A DNA stretch of 64,000 bases from Cohnella sp. GbtcB17 (GCF_019091135.1 NZ_JAGXJW010000036.1:19372-83371), one strand, 5' to 3'; shown: positions 33,487-42,540, counted from the stretch's first letter. Translations and numbers: made by a program. Notes: generated by a model not told the origin, from the sequence alone.

Positions 33487-35118
33487 TTATTGACCGTTCT
33501 GCGCATCGTAATTTTTGACGAATTCATCCAGTACGGCCTTGCCGCCCTGATCCATGAACTGTTGAACCGACGATTTGTACAGGCTGTCGAATTCGGCCGG
33601 TTTAGCGGTAATCAGCTTAGCGAGCAGTTGAGCGGACAGACTCGTGAGCTGAGAGTGGTATTTGGCATCTGCCGCATTTGGCGTCGAGTAGTAGTAAGGC
33701 GCATAATTCTCTGTCATCGATACCTTTAACGCGTTCTCTACCTCTTTCTCATAACCCGGATATCCGGCAGAGATGGCTGCCTGATTTTTCTGCGGATCCC
33801 CAAGCTCGATACCGTTGGAGAGGATATCGTAGTCGAGATTGTTCGCGACCGTCATCATCTTATCGCCGGAAGTCGTCGTTCCTGTCTGAACCGGAACGCC
33901 GTTCACCATGTTATAGTCCTCGCCTTCCTTGCCATTCTGGAGGAAGAGGGTATTTTGGGGATCGGCCATCCAGTTCAGATATTGAACCGCGAGATCGGCA
34001 TTTTTGCTAAATTTGGGCACGAAGATATAAAGGCCATTCGGGCTGTAACCTTGCTTGGGATGGTTGCCCGCATCATTCTGCCACGGATCGATCGGAATAA
34101 GCTCTGCGCCCGGAACGTTTGCCTTCAGGTTGTTGTAGGTGCCGGGAGCGGTTCGGTACGGACCGTCCCAGTTGGTGAAGAACGCTCCGACCTTGCCGTT
34201 GGAGATATCGGCGTCCGAGAGTTTCCCATCCTTGTCCGTCACGAAATTCGGGCTTAACAATCCAGCGTGAAACATCTTGTTCAAATATTGGACGGCCTTA
34301 TCATACCCCGGCAAGTTCCACGGCGGCATGCTCACGCTTTGCGCTTGAAGCGTGGCGAATTGTTTTTCCGTAAGGTTGGATGGTTTAAAAGCTTCCATGA
34401 TTGCGCCCACCCCCGGAGTGGACGAGCTCAAGCTATATCCATAAGGGATAACGCCGGACACCTGACCGGGATTTTTCTCCTTAAATGCCACCATGGTGTC
34501 GTAGAACTGTTCCGCGGTCGTAGGGACGGGAAGACCCAGCTTATCGAGCCAGTCCTTGCGTATAAAGGTATTAAAACCTGCAAGAATCGTCCTTTTAGCA
34601 GATACAGCATACTGGGTGCCGTTGTATTTACCGTACTTTAATATATCTTCGCCAAGATAGCTGGTGAGAGCAGATCCGTATTGATCGAGGAGCGGACCAA
34701 GATCCGTCAAACCGCCCTGCTGTACGAAGTTATAGACGGTTCCTGCGTCGTAAGTGAATACAATGTCGGGTGCATCCGAAGATGCCATCAATACGTTCAA
34801 TTTCTCGACTTCCTGGGACCTGGGAACGGTAACAAACTTTACGGTAGCATTATACTGCTTGCCGAAATTATCGTTGATGTACTTGGTCCAGTAGTTATTG
34901 TTCAAGTCCGGTTGTCCGGGTTTGCCTCTGTCGAAAACTTCGACCGTCAACGTTCGATGTTTTTTTGAGGTGCCTTCGCTTGCCGTATTTTGCGTACTGC
35001 CTGATGGCTTGGTGTTATCTGACGTATTGTTGCCTTTTGACGAACAGGCTGACAATGACGACGCAAGCATGAGCGTCGCAAAACCAACAGAAACAAATTT
35101 ACGTGCCCCCGCCTTCAT
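33487..35118 (-). CDS. CUT1 ABC transporter solute-binding lipoprotein
   Basis: This 543-residue lipoprotein has a signal peptide with lipobox SLSACSS (Cys25), a Ser/Thr/Asn-rich linker, and then a large extracellular solute-binding fold (LTVEVFDRGKPGQPDLNNNY near 57-76; DAPDIVFTYDAG; LGLPVPTTAEQFYDTMVAFKEKNPG near 195-219). The GLPVPTT-EFY-MVAFKEKNP stretch parallels the other CUT1 receptor in this window, but overall similarity is low, so the two import different oligosaccharides. It lies 89 bp after its permease genes. Confidence 0.9.
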   Translation of the reverse strand: MKAGARKFVSVGFATLMLASSLSACSSKGNNTSDNTKPSGSTQNTASEGTSKKHRTLTVEVFDRGKPGQPDLNNNYWTKYINDNFGKQYNATVKFVTVPRSQEVEKLNVLMASSDAPDIVFTYDAGTVYNFVQQGGLTDLGPLLDQYGSALTSYLGEDILKYGKYNGTQYAVSAKRTILAGFNTFIRKDWLDKLGLPVPTTAEQFYDTMVAFKEKNPGQVSGVIPYGYSLSSSTPGVGAIMEAFKPSNLTEKQFATLQAQSVSMPPWNLPGYDKAVQYLNKMFHAGLLSPNFVTDKDGKLSDADISNGKVGAFFTNWDGPYRTAPGTYNNLKANVPGAELIPIDPWQNDAGNHPKQGYSPNGLYIFVPKFSKNADLAVQYLNWMADPQNTLFLQNGKEGEDYNMVNGVPVQTGTTTSGDKMMTVANNLDYDILSNGIELGDPQKNQAAISAGYPGYEKEVENALKVSMTENYAPYYYSTPNAADAKYHSQLTSLSAQLLAKLITAKPAEFDSLYKSSVQQFMDQGGKAVLDEFVKNYDAQNGQ

Positions 35119-35207
35119 AGAAACCTCTCCTTTAAAATATATTATTTATATAAATGGGTGAAATGAATGGGACAAGCCCGCCCTCGATCCATCCCGCGCC
35201 ATCTATA

Positions 35208-36068
35208 TCAACCTTTTACGGCACCGATCATGATACCGGATACAAAGTATTTCTGAAGCCATGGATACACCAGAAGAATCGGAATGGTGCCAAATACGAT
35301 AGCCGCTGCCTTCAAAGCTTCCGAAGGCAAATTTACGATAGCGCTTTCGCCAACAAAATCCTGCGAGATATTGATCACGTTGTATAACTTGAGCTGGATC
35401 GTATAATATTTTTCGTTCGTAACGTAGAACAGGGCATCCTGAAAATAATTCCAACGAAATACGGCATAGAGCAAACTCATGGTGGCAAGTGCCGGCTTCG
35501 AAAGAGGCAAAACGATCTTAAGCAAAATCTGCAAGTCGTTGCATCCGTCCAAGTGGGCGGCCTCCTCCAAACTGTCCGGCAAACTCTGAAAAAACGACTT
35601 CATAATGATCATGTAATACACGCTCACGAGTCCCGGAAGAACCAGCGCCCATGGGGTGTTTAATAAATGCAGATTTTTTACGTTCAAATAGTCCGGAATC
35701 AAGCCGCCGCTGAAATACATGGTAAACAGCATGAGCAGGAGAAAAAATCCTCTGCCCCGGAGTCTTTTTTTCGTAAGCGGATAGGCAGCCAGGATGGTCG
35801 TGATCAATGCAAGGAGCACAAATCCAACCGTCAGAACGACCGAGTAGAATAAGGAATACAGCATGCCGTCATCCGCGAAGACGACCTTATAAGCTTCGAT
35901 ATTGAAATCTATGGGGTACACGGTAACGGATTGGGATATGATAGCCCTATTGGAGCTTAATGACTGCGATAAAATAAAGAGAAAAGGCACCAGGCATAAG
36001 AAAACCGCAATTAAAATAACGAATGCAATGATATAATCAGACATTTTTAATTTTCGTATAAGCAGCAT
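35208..36068 (-). CDS. CUT1 ABC transporter permease, YtcP/LplC type
   Basis: This membrane protein of about 286 residues has six hydrophobic segments, the coupling signature EEAAHLDGCNDLQILLKIVLPLSKPA in its second half, and the C-terminus LVYPWLQKYFVSGIMIGAVKG shared with the other YtcP-type permease here. The frame opens at 36098. ATG 36068 is preferred because AAGGAG lies 9 nt upstream, which leaves a 13-bp gap after the LplB-type permease. Confidence 0.9.
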   Translation of the reverse strand: MLLIRKLKMSDYIIAFVILIAVFLCLVPFLFILSQSLSSNRAIISQSVTVYPIDFNIEAYKVVFADDGMLYSLFYSVVLTVGFVLLALITTILAAYPLTKKRLRGRGFFLLLMLFTMYFSGGLIPDYLNVKNLHLLNTPWALVLPGLVSVYYMIIMKSFFQSLPDSLEEAAHLDGCNDLQILLKIVLPLSKPALATMSLLYAVFRWNYFQDALFYVTNEKYYTIQLKLYNVINISQDFVGESAIVNLPSEALKAAAIVFGTIPILLVYPWLQKYFVSGIMIGAVKG

Positions 36069-36081
36069 CGTCGTCATCTCC

Positions 36082-36990
36082 TTACCAAATGCCGTCATCG
36101 CCTAGTTTGCGACTAATATAGTTGGAACTTACGAGGAATATTAAGCAAATTACGGATTGGAACAAGCCGACAGCCGTACCTAGCGAGAAGTCTGCGGATT
36201 GAATGCCTACACGGTACACATAAGTGCTGATCACGTCTCCAAAGTCCATAACCAGGTTGTTTTGAATATTGAAGGGACGATCGAAGTTAATTGCCATAAT
36301 ATTGCCAAGCTGGAGAATCATCAGAATGACGATGGTCGGCCGGATGCCCGGCAACGTGATATGCCATATCTTTTTGAATCTACCTGCACCATCCGCTTCC
36401 GCGGCTTCGTATAATTGGTTGTCGATGCCCGTCATCGCGGCCAAATACAAAATCGTTCCCCACCCCGCATTCTGCCAGACGCCGACTAAAATATAAGTTC
36501 CAACCCATGCGTATTTATCCGTGAGGAATGGAAAGCCATGACCCCCCATATCGGCGATCAGGGCGTTTAGCATGCCGGTGGGAGAAAACAATTGGGCGAC
36601 GATTCCGCCGATAATGACCCAGGAGAGGAAGTGAGGCAGATACAAGATGGTCTGGCTTGCCTTTTTAAACTTCGTCGATACCAGTTCATTGAGCAAAATA
36701 GCTAACAGTATCGGCGCCGGAAATCCCACGATCAGATCCAAACCGTTCAATACCAAGGTGTTTCGTACGACCTGAAAGAATTGTTTCGAGGAAAAAACTT
36801 GCTTGAACGTTTCGAAATCATTCCAGGGACTACTGTTGATACCCTTAAAAATGTTGTAATCCTTAAAAGCGATCTGTATACCATACATGGGAGCGTATTT
36901 AAAAATCAAAATATAAGCAACAGGGATAACCAACATTAAATAAAGCAGAAAGTCATGTTTAATGTAGTGAATAATCCCTTTCTTCGCCAT
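36082..36990 (-). CDS. CUT1 ABC transporter permease, LplB/YteP type
   Basis: This membrane protein of about 302 residues has the family opening DFLLYLMLVIPVAYILIFKYAPMYGIQIAFKDYN broken by the usual periplasmic loop, and a coupling loop EAAEADGAGRFKKIWHITLPGIRPTI near 195-220. ATG 36990 is chosen over the preceding TTG because GGAGG is 9 nt upstream. It forms the importer with the YtcP-type permease and the lipoprotein downstream. Confidence 0.9.
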   Translation of the reverse strand: MAKKGIIHYIKHDFLLYLMLVIPVAYILIFKYAPMYGIQIAFKDYNIFKGINSSPWNDFETFKQVFSSKQFFQVVRNTLVLNGLDLIVGFPAPILLAILLNELVSTKFKKASQTILYLPHFLSWVIIGGIVAQLFSPTGMLNALIADMGGHGFPFLTDKYAWVGTYILVGVWQNAGWGTILYLAAMTGIDNQLYEAAEADGAGRFKKIWHITLPGIRPTIVILMILQLGNIMAINFDRPFNIQNNLVMDFGDVISTYVYRVGIQSADFSLGTAVGLFQSVICLIFLVSSNYISRKLGDDGIW

Positions 36991-37021
36991 CAATCAAAAC
37001 CTCCATTGCTGAACTTCCGTA

Positions 37022-38182
37022 TTATTTCGAATAGTCGCTGCCGAGCGTGATCTCGTTCTCCGAGAAGGAAACTACCGACGAGCTCTTCTCATAAAAGTGC
37101 GGGACGTTCGCGAGCAAGCCACTTCTCGAATAGAAAAGACTGTCCTTCGACAAAGGCAGACTAACGGGATTGCCCGTAACCGCCGCTTCATAAATGGCTG
37201 TGATCAACTCCAGCGTTTTGCGTCCTTCGCCGCCGTCGATAAGCACCTTGAGCGAACCGGTTTCGATCGCCGACATGACATCGTTGATTTGTCCGGCGTG
37301 CCCGGTATAAGGAAGATTCTCAAAGTTGTTGTACGTGTGCTCAATCTCCTCCTCAAGCGAGGTATTTCGAACGGGAAATCCGTTCTCCTTGGAAGAAGAC
37401 GCGTAAACCTTCCACGGCACTGAAATTCTTGCCCTTTCCCCTTGGAATATAAGTTGCTGGTCCTCTCCATGATGCACGACAGAGCTTGTAATTTGCGCCA
37501 GACTTCCATTTCCGTAAGAAAGTATAGCGATGGATATGTCCTCGACTTCCGCATTATCATGCGACGTATTGCTCATCAAAGCCTGGATCTTGTCCGGCAT
37601 CCCCATCATCCACTGCAGCATATCGATATGATGAACGGCGTGATTAAGCGTACAGCCGCCGCCTTCCTTTTCCCAAGTGCCTCTCCACCACAGATCGTAA
37701 TAACAGTGGCCTCTCCACCAATGGGAATCCACTTGGGCATGTACGATTTTTCCTATTTCCCCTGTGTCGAGCGTGCGCTTTAGCTTCATGATTGGATCTC
37801 TGAACCGGTTTTGACCGACGACCGACAATATCCGTTTCGACGCCATAGCCGCATCCAACATGCGGTCGCATTCTTCCAAGGAAGAAGCCATCGGCTTTTC
37901 TACAAGTACATGCTTGCCGGCACGCAAAAAGTCGATCGCGATATCAGCGTGCGTATACGGCGGTGTACAGATCGATACCAGATCGATATCGCTCTCCAGC
38001 AGTTCCTGGTAATCTCGCACGACCTTGCAGTCGAGCTGGTAATCCTCTTTGCACCGGGCTGCCTTTTCTTCGTACATATCGCATAAAGCAACGACTCGGC
38101 ATCTTTCCTTGAACGAAGTTACATAGGCCTCCAGATGCGAATTTGCAATTCCACCCGTACCGATCAGAGCTACTTTGATCAC
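37022..38182 (-). CDS. Gfo/Idh/MocA-family oxidoreductase
   Basis: This dehydrogenase of about 386 residues has the Rossmann motif VALIGTGGIANSHLEAYV at the N-terminus, VEKPMASSLEEC near 96-107 with the catalytic Lys, and CTLNHAVHHIDMLQWMMG near 170-187. GTG 38182 is preferred to a TTG at 38215 because AGGGAG lies 8 nt before it and the Rossmann strand starts immediately. It is the first gene of the second CUT1 operon and divergent from the AraC regulator. It may process the monosaccharide released from the imported glycan, as GH109 or inositol/glucose dehydrogenase relatives do. Confidence 0.87.
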   Translation of the reverse strand: MIKVALIGTGGIANSHLEAYVTSFKERCRVVALCDMYEEKAARCKEDYQLDCKVVRDYQELLESDIDLVSICTPPYTHADIAIDFLRAGKHVLVEKPMASSLEECDRMLDAAMASKRILSVVGQNRFRDPIMKLKRTLDTGEIGKIVHAQVDSHWWRGHCYYDLWWRGTWEKEGGGCTLNHAVHHIDMLQWMMGMPDKIQALMSNTSHDNAEVEDISIAILSYGNGSLAQITSSVVHHGEDQQLIFQGERARISVPWKVYASSSKENGFPVRNTSLEEEIEHTYNNFENLPYTGHAGQINDVMSAIETGSLKVLIDGGEGRKTLELITAIYEAAVTGNPVSLPLSKDSLFYSRSGLLANVPHFYEKSSSVVSFSENEITLGSDYSK

Positions 38183-38273
38183 ACCGCTCACTCCCTGGAA
38201 TCGCTTATTGGTCAATTTCTTGCCGGTATTATTTGAATACTGTAAACTTTCTTATAGAGAGGATGTGTATCCA

Positions 38274-39161
38274 GTGTCCAATCATTTTCTTCTGACCTTT
38301 TATCACCACGATTTTTTTCTTCATTATGCCTATCTGCGCAAAAGCACCGGGACAGACTGGTTTAAAGGAACATTCCATGCGCATCGAGGATTGGAAGTCC
38401 TTATTGTTCATGAAGGCAAAGGCAAACTCATCGTCGATCAAAAAAGCTACGAATTGACGCCCGGCACGCTTTGCGTATTTCAACCCTATCAATTGCATTT
38501 TTTACAAGCGGAGATGTCGGAGGAAACCCCTTTCGTCCGTTCGATCATTCAATTTGAGCCCTTGATGTATGAAGCTTACTTCGAGAAATGGCCAAGTTTG
38601 TTTGCATTCTATAAGAGACTGCTGACCAGCAAACTCCCTTCTCCGTGCCTGTACAACCTCGATGAAGCGGATCAATTCCATTCCGTGTTTCAAAACTGGG
38701 AAAACCGGAAACGGACGAATGAGGAAGAATTTTCGTTGTTTCTCGTTGCATTTTTCTATCAGCTTAAGTCGGTGTGGGAGCGCTACCAAGATCAAATAGA
38801 GTTAAGCGCCGTCCGTACCCCCAGTCAAATCGAACGCATTCTCGCATGGCTGGAAGCTCGATATACCGAGCCGCTGAGTCTGAATAACATGGCAAACGAG
38901 CTGCATCTTTCCCCGTATCACATCTCGCATCGGTTCAAGGAATGGGTCGGAATGACGTTATCCGAATATTTGAATGAGCGCCGTTTGCAGGAATCGGTTA
39001 AACTGTTGACCACGACCAATCATACGGTCGCTCAGATCGGCGAAACGATAGGACTTGAAAACTGCTCCTATTTCTGCAAGATCTTTAAGAAAAAGTTTGG
39101 CCTCTCGCCTCATCAATACCGCAAGAAATGGTTAGAATTGTTTGAATCCACCCAGAGGTAG
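38274..39161 (+). CDS. AraC-family transcriptional regulator
   Basis: This protein of about 295 residues has an N-terminal cupin-like ligand domain (FHAHRGLEVLIVHEGKGKLIV; LTPGTLCVFQPYQLHFL) and a C-terminal AraC double HTH (LSLNNMANELHLSPYHISHRFKEWVG; VAQIGETIGLENCSYFCKIFKKKFG; LSPHQYRKK). The frame opens at 38175, but GTG 38274 with AGAGAGG 11 nt upstream is preferred; GTG 38265 is too close to that site. It is divergent from the oxidoreductase-importer operon, its likely target. Confidence 0.87.
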   Translation: MSNHFLLTFYHHDFFLHYAYLRKSTGTDWFKGTFHAHRGLEVLIVHEGKGKLIVDQKSYELTPGTLCVFQPYQLHFLQAEMSEETPFVRSIIQFEPLMYEAYFEKWPSLFAFYKRLLTSKLPSPCLYNLDEADQFHSVFQNWENRKRTNEEEFSLFLVAFFYQLKSVWERYQDQIELSAVRTPSQIERILAWLEARYTEPLSLNNMANELHLSPYHISHRFKEWVGMTLSEYLNERRLQESVKLLTTTNHTVAQIGETIGLENCSYFCKIFKKKFGLSPHQYRKKWLELFESTQR

Positions 39162-39563
39162 AGTCAATGACGATGCGATATTGCAAATTTTTCTATTTTA
39201 TTTAATAGAAGCGTTTTATATTGCATGCGCTTACAAACCAGTCATTGCTCTTTTACTATGCAGCATGGCCTCGGCTCGCAGCGTTATTCGCATGACCTCA
39301 TCTCCCTTTTCGCCCGTTTTTTTGCCAACCCTTTGTCGTTCCAATCGTATCACAGCCCCCCTGGATAGAAGTGACCGGGCGTTGCGCTAAAATATAACGA
39401 TATTGCGGTCGGGAGTTCCCGTGTTACTAAACAGAAACCCACAGCGAACAGCGAACTGGGGGTTTTCGAATACAAAAAAACACGCCTCATCGACGTGTCT
39501 GAAAATTGCATTTGGTGGTTTTCGTTTGATAAATCTCGGATGAATCGAGTTCATAAAAAACAA
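39162..39563. other. 402-bp intergenic region with one hairpin
   Basis: I see no convincing gene here. An 82-codon frame crossing the 3' end of the AraC gene has no ribosome binding site or recognisable product. At 39480-39498 an ACACGCC-TCATC-GACGTGT hairpin, a one-mismatch relative of the operon terminators, is preceded by a run of seven A. It is followed by GCATTTGGTGG, a sequence shared with the repeat at 41828-41843. Confidence 0.6.
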
Positions 39564-40979
39564 TCAAGTGTTTTTGTATGAAATGACGCCGGGCTCCTTT
39601 CTGATCAAGCGAACGCTCTTCTTCTGCCGCCGGAAATCGTCCAGCAGGTTCTCGATGTCGCGTTCGGCGTAATGGTCCCATACGCTTGCCCGGCTCAGAT
39701 CGATCGTAACCGCCGTCTCGTCGCCGGGCAGCTCGATTTTCTCGCGAAGCATCGGCGAAGAGCCGAAAAACAGGTGGCCCGTTACCGCATAGGTGAGCGT
39801 GCTGCCGGTCCGTTCGCTCGTCACATGAATACGCGACATTTGCACGACGAATAGAACAAGATTAAGCAGCACGCCGGCGAACACGCCGATTGCCAGATCG
39901 TGCGTCAGCAGCGCCGCGACCATCGTCGTCAGCATGATCGTGGTTTCGCTCTTCGGGATGCGCCGAATGTTCTTAAGCGAGCCCCAATCGAAAATTTGCA
40001 CGCAAATCATGATCATGACCCCGGCCAGCACCGACATCGGAATATAATTTAGCACGCTGCCGAATACGAGCACGAGTGAGAGCAGAAAAAGCCCGGCCGT
40101 CAGCATGGACAAGCGGCCTTTTCCCCCAAGCTTGACGTTCAGCACGGATTCAGCCACCAAGGCGCAGCCGGCCATGCCGCCAAAAAATCCGGAAGCGGCG
40201 TTGGCGATGCCCTGACCGCGAATTTCTTTATTTTTATCCGTCTTCTCGCTCGTCAGTTTATCCAGAAAGTCCTGCGTCAGCAGCGTCTCCGTCGTGCCTA
40301 CGATAGCCAGCGACAGCGCATAGGGTAAAATCACGCGAAACGTCTCCCACGTGAGCGGAACTTGCGGCAGGCCGAATCCGGGCAGCGCCGACGACAGCTG
40401 TGCCACGTCGGATACGCGCTGCAGCGGAATGTGGAACGCCCAGGCCGCAACGGACATCACGACGACCGCAAAAAGCGGCGAAGGAATCGTCTTGTTAAAG
40501 CGTGGGAACAGGAAGACGATGACAAGGGTGACGCCAGCCATTGCAAATGCGCCCCACGGCTGACCGCGGAAATTTTGCAGTTGGGCCATAAAGATAAAAA
40601 TGGCAAGCGCATTGATAAAGCCGGTGACGACGGCGCGCGACACGAAGTTCATCCAGCGCCCCACGCGCAGCAATCCCATCGCGAGCTGAAGGAGCCCGGT
40701 CAGGATGGTCGCCGCGAACAAATATTGCAGCCCATGGCCGGCGACGAGCGTGGTCATGAGCACCGCCATCGAGCCTGCCGAAGCAGAGATCATACCGCCC
40801 CGGGCGCCAAGCACCGTAATGACCAGCAAAATGATAATCGACGTGTAAAACCCTACATTCGGATGAACGCCCGCCATAAAGGAAAACGCCAATGAATCCG
40901 GAATCACGGCCAGCGAGGTCGTAATCCCCGCCAGCACCTGAACTTTCCAATTACTGAAAAAACTTTGTTTGCCAAGCAA
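39564..40979 (-). CDS. SulP-family anion transporter with STAS domain
   Basis: This 471-residue membrane protein has an N-terminal SulP core of about 10-12 helices, with the family stretch SLAVIPDSLAFSFMAGVHPNVGFYTS near 23-48, an ARGGMISASAGSMAVLMT segment, and TETLLTQDFLDKLTSEKTDKNKEIRGQGIAN near 232-262. A C-terminal STAS domain follows (ALT-type strand AVTIDLSRASVWDHYAERDIENLL near 420-445). SulP proteins carry sulfate, bicarbonate or carboxylates; the specific anion is not visible. It is monocistronic and unrelated to the sugar genes on one side and the prophage on the other. Confidence 0.92.
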   Translation of the reverse strand: MLGKQSFFSNWKVQVLAGITTSLAVIPDSLAFSFMAGVHPNVGFYTSIIILLVITVLGARGGMISASAGSMAVLMTTLVAGHGLQYLFAATILTGLLQLAMGLLRVGRWMNFVSRAVVTGFINALAIFIFMAQLQNFRGQPWGAFAMAGVTLVIVFLFPRFNKTIPSPLFAVVVMSVAAWAFHIPLQRVSDVAQLSSALPGFGLPQVPLTWETFRVILPYALSLAIVGTTETLLTQDFLDKLTSEKTDKNKEIRGQGIANAASGFFGGMAGCALVAESVLNVKLGGKGRLSMLTAGLFLLSLVLVFGSVLNYIPMSVLAGVMIMICVQIFDWGSLKNIRRIPKSETTIMLTTMVAALLTHDLAIGVFAGVLLNLVLFVVQMSRIHVTSERTGSTLTYAVTGHLFFGSSPMLREKIELPGDETAVTIDLSRASVWDHYAERDIENLLDDFRRQKKSVRLIRKEPGVISYKNT

Positions 40980-41167
40980 AACCGTTCACTTCCAATCTGT
41001 ATGCGCTTGCTGCCCGTGCTACGACAGCACAATGTCCATTTTACCATTCCCCTTCAAATCAGCAATCCTTGTAAACGAAAATAGGCCCAGCACCTCAATT
41101 TTTTGAGTGACTGTGCCTTTATCATTCGTCGGTATTTACTTTACCGTGCGGTCCACGGTGGCTGCTT

Positions 41168-41847
41168 TCGCCGCTGCAGAGCGCTGCGGTTGATATCGAT
41201 GCCGTGCTCGTCCGCTTCGCTTCCTGCGCGCGGAACGCCCCCCGGGCTATTCGATATACTCATTAAAATTACTCTCGAAGTTTTGTCGATGAAGTAGAGC
41301 GCAGCGGTTGATATCGAATCTGTGCTCCTCCACTTCGTTCCGTTCGCGCAGTCTGCCCCCCTACGGGGCTTCACCAAACAACAAAAAACCACGTCCGGTT
41401 GGACATGGTAGGTGGTCGTTGTTTGGTGGAGCCAAGGGGGATAACGATATCCTGATTAAACTTGCTGCCGAAGCAGATTCACCGAAGTAGAGCGCAGCGG
41501 TAGATATCGATGCCGTGCTCGTCCGCTTCGCTTCCTGCGCGCGGAACGCCCCCCGGGGTCCGCCCCCTAAGGGGCTTCACCAAACAACAAAAAAACCACA
41601 TCCAGTTGGACGTGGTAAGTGGTCGTTGTTTGGTGGAGCCAAGGGGGATAACGATATCCTGATTAAACTTGCTGCCGAAGCAGATTCACCGAAGTAGAGC
41701 GCAGCGGTAGATATCGATGCCGTGCTCGTCCGCTTCGCTTCCTGCGCGCGGAACGCCCCCCCGGGGTCCGCCCCCTAAGGGGCTTCACCAAATGCAAAAA
41801 ACACGCCTCATCGGCGTGTCTGAAGTTTGCATTTGGTGGAGCCAAAC
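41168..41847. repeat. Tandem ~200-bp repeat family with nested hairpins
   Basis: Four copies of a core (AGCGCAGCGGTAGATATCGA, then a GTGCTCGTCCGC/GCGCGCGGAACGCCCC region) lie in tandem. Copy 0 (about 41179-41290) lacks a hairpin. Copy 1 (41291-41483, diverged), copy 2 (41484-41690) and copy 3 (41691-41847) each hold one; periods are 193 and 207 bp. Hairpins are at 41367-41433, 41573-41640 and 41781-41843. Outer arms are 16 bp with one shared mismatch. Copies 1 and 2 use GGCTTCACCAAACAAC/GTTGTTTGGTGGAGCC; copy 3 uses GGCTTCACCAAATGCA/TGCATTTGGTGGAGCC. The change is compensated on both sides. Inner stems also differ (CCACRTCC in 1 and 2, ACACGCC in 3). The rest of 40,980-41,905 shows no gene. 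Confidence 0.85.
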
Positions 41848-41905
41848 TGACACTTTTAAAAACCCTACAAATTTCGTATAGAAAGGCGAAAACGACGTCT
41901 CCTAG

Positions 41906-42316
41906 TTAAGGGTTAGGCTGGATGAACATGTGCTTATCCTTGGCGTACTTGACGTCGAGTGGCGGCCGAGGAATCTGCACTTTGATGATCAGATCGGAAT
42001 AGTCCTCTACCCTTTCCGTCATGTAGGCGCGGAGCGTCGCGCGCTCGATCTCGTACAGGCCACGTTTGCCCGCGACCGAATATGTAAATTGCAATTTGAG
42101 CCCGGCCCGTTCCGGCTTATCCTTGATCCAAATGCGCCGAGCCTTCAGGCGCCCCAGGGAGCGCTCCAGCTCACCTTGGAGAAAGCTGCCGACGAGCTTA
42201 GTAATGCCGCTGCGCGTACCCTTGGCGTCCTCATGCTGTGCCCGTGCCATCTCCACGAGCGTCATGATCTCGATATGCTCCTGGATGAGCTGCAGGTCCT
42301 CTGCCTCGGCCGTCAT
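41906..42316 (-). CDS. Hypothetical prophage protein, coupled to SOS-controlled gene
   Basis: I do not recognise this protein of about 136 residues. It begins with a helical segment (EDLQLIQEHIEIMTLVEMARAQ, near 7-28) and ends in a mixed region (YEIERATLRAYMTERVEDYSDLIIKVQI) with no signal peptide or membrane segment. The ATG at 42316 overlaps the stop of the upstream gene (ATGA), so its translation is coupled to that gene and it falls under the same two LexA boxes. It is the outermost gene of the prophage at this end. Confidence 0.7.
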   Translation of the reverse strand: MTAEAEDLQLIQEHIEIMTLVEMARAQHEDAKGTRSGITKLVGSFLQGELERSLGRLKARRIWIKDKPERAGLKLQFTYSVAGKRGLYEIERATLRAYMTERVEDYSDLIIKVQIPRPPLDVKYAKDKHMFIQPNP

Positions 42317-42522
42317 GAGATGCCACGCCCCTGTGCCGGCAGCGGCCGACATGCGAGGATGCGATCGACGTGCAGGCTGCGCGGCGCGTGCTTGGTCAGG
42401 TCGTAGGCCGATACCGTGTTGTCGTTCACAGCGATCACCTTAACAGGTCGTTGCGTGAAATTGCCCTTTTGGTCCTCGTAGATCATTTCGACGGATCGAT
42501 TTACGTATTTCGTGATATCCAT
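42313..42522 (-). CDS. Small WYL-like protein, SOS-controlled
   Basis: This 69-residue protein starts at ATG 42522, with GGAGG 8 nt upstream; an upstream ATG at 42537 lacks a site. The pattern NRSVEMIYEDQKGNFTQRPVKV-AVNDNTVSAYDL-RSLHVDRILACRPL resembles the core of WYL domains, which end in an aromatic/Arg-rich strand and DRI. WYL modules bind nucleic acid or nucleotide ligands, and short stand-alone versions occur near SOS genes in Bacillales. Family assignment is tentative. Two SOS boxes lie 19-54 bp upstream. Confidence 0.65.
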   Translation of the reverse strand: MDITKYVNRSVEMIYEDQKGNFTQRPVKVIAVNDNTVSAYDLTKHAPRSLHVDRILACRPLPAQGRGIS

Positions 42523-42540
42523 CTTGTTCGCCTCCACTGG

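Noticed and set aside
39142..39390. 82-codon plus-strand frame overlapping the end of the AraC gene
   Set aside because: No ribosome binding site, no recognisable product, and it continues into non-coding DNA.
41308..41697. Two similar 60-codon frames (41308-41490 and 41515-41697, plus strand) ending LIKLAAEADSPK
   Set aside because: They are read from consecutive copies of the tandem repeat and cross its hairpin, with no ribosome binding site. Similarity reflects the DNA repeat, not protein conservation.
41640..41700. Possible tRNA gene on the minus strand
   Set aside because: Only the GGCTCCACCA tail and a short stem fit. D-arm, anticodon arm and acceptor 5' strand are missing.
41160..41850. 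Possible CRISPR array
   Set aside because: Repeats are about 200 bp with no short repeat-spacer pattern and no cas genes in the window.
41844..41905. Prophage attachment site
   Set aside because: The phage-like genes stop here, but with the other prophage end outside the window no duplicated core can be identified.
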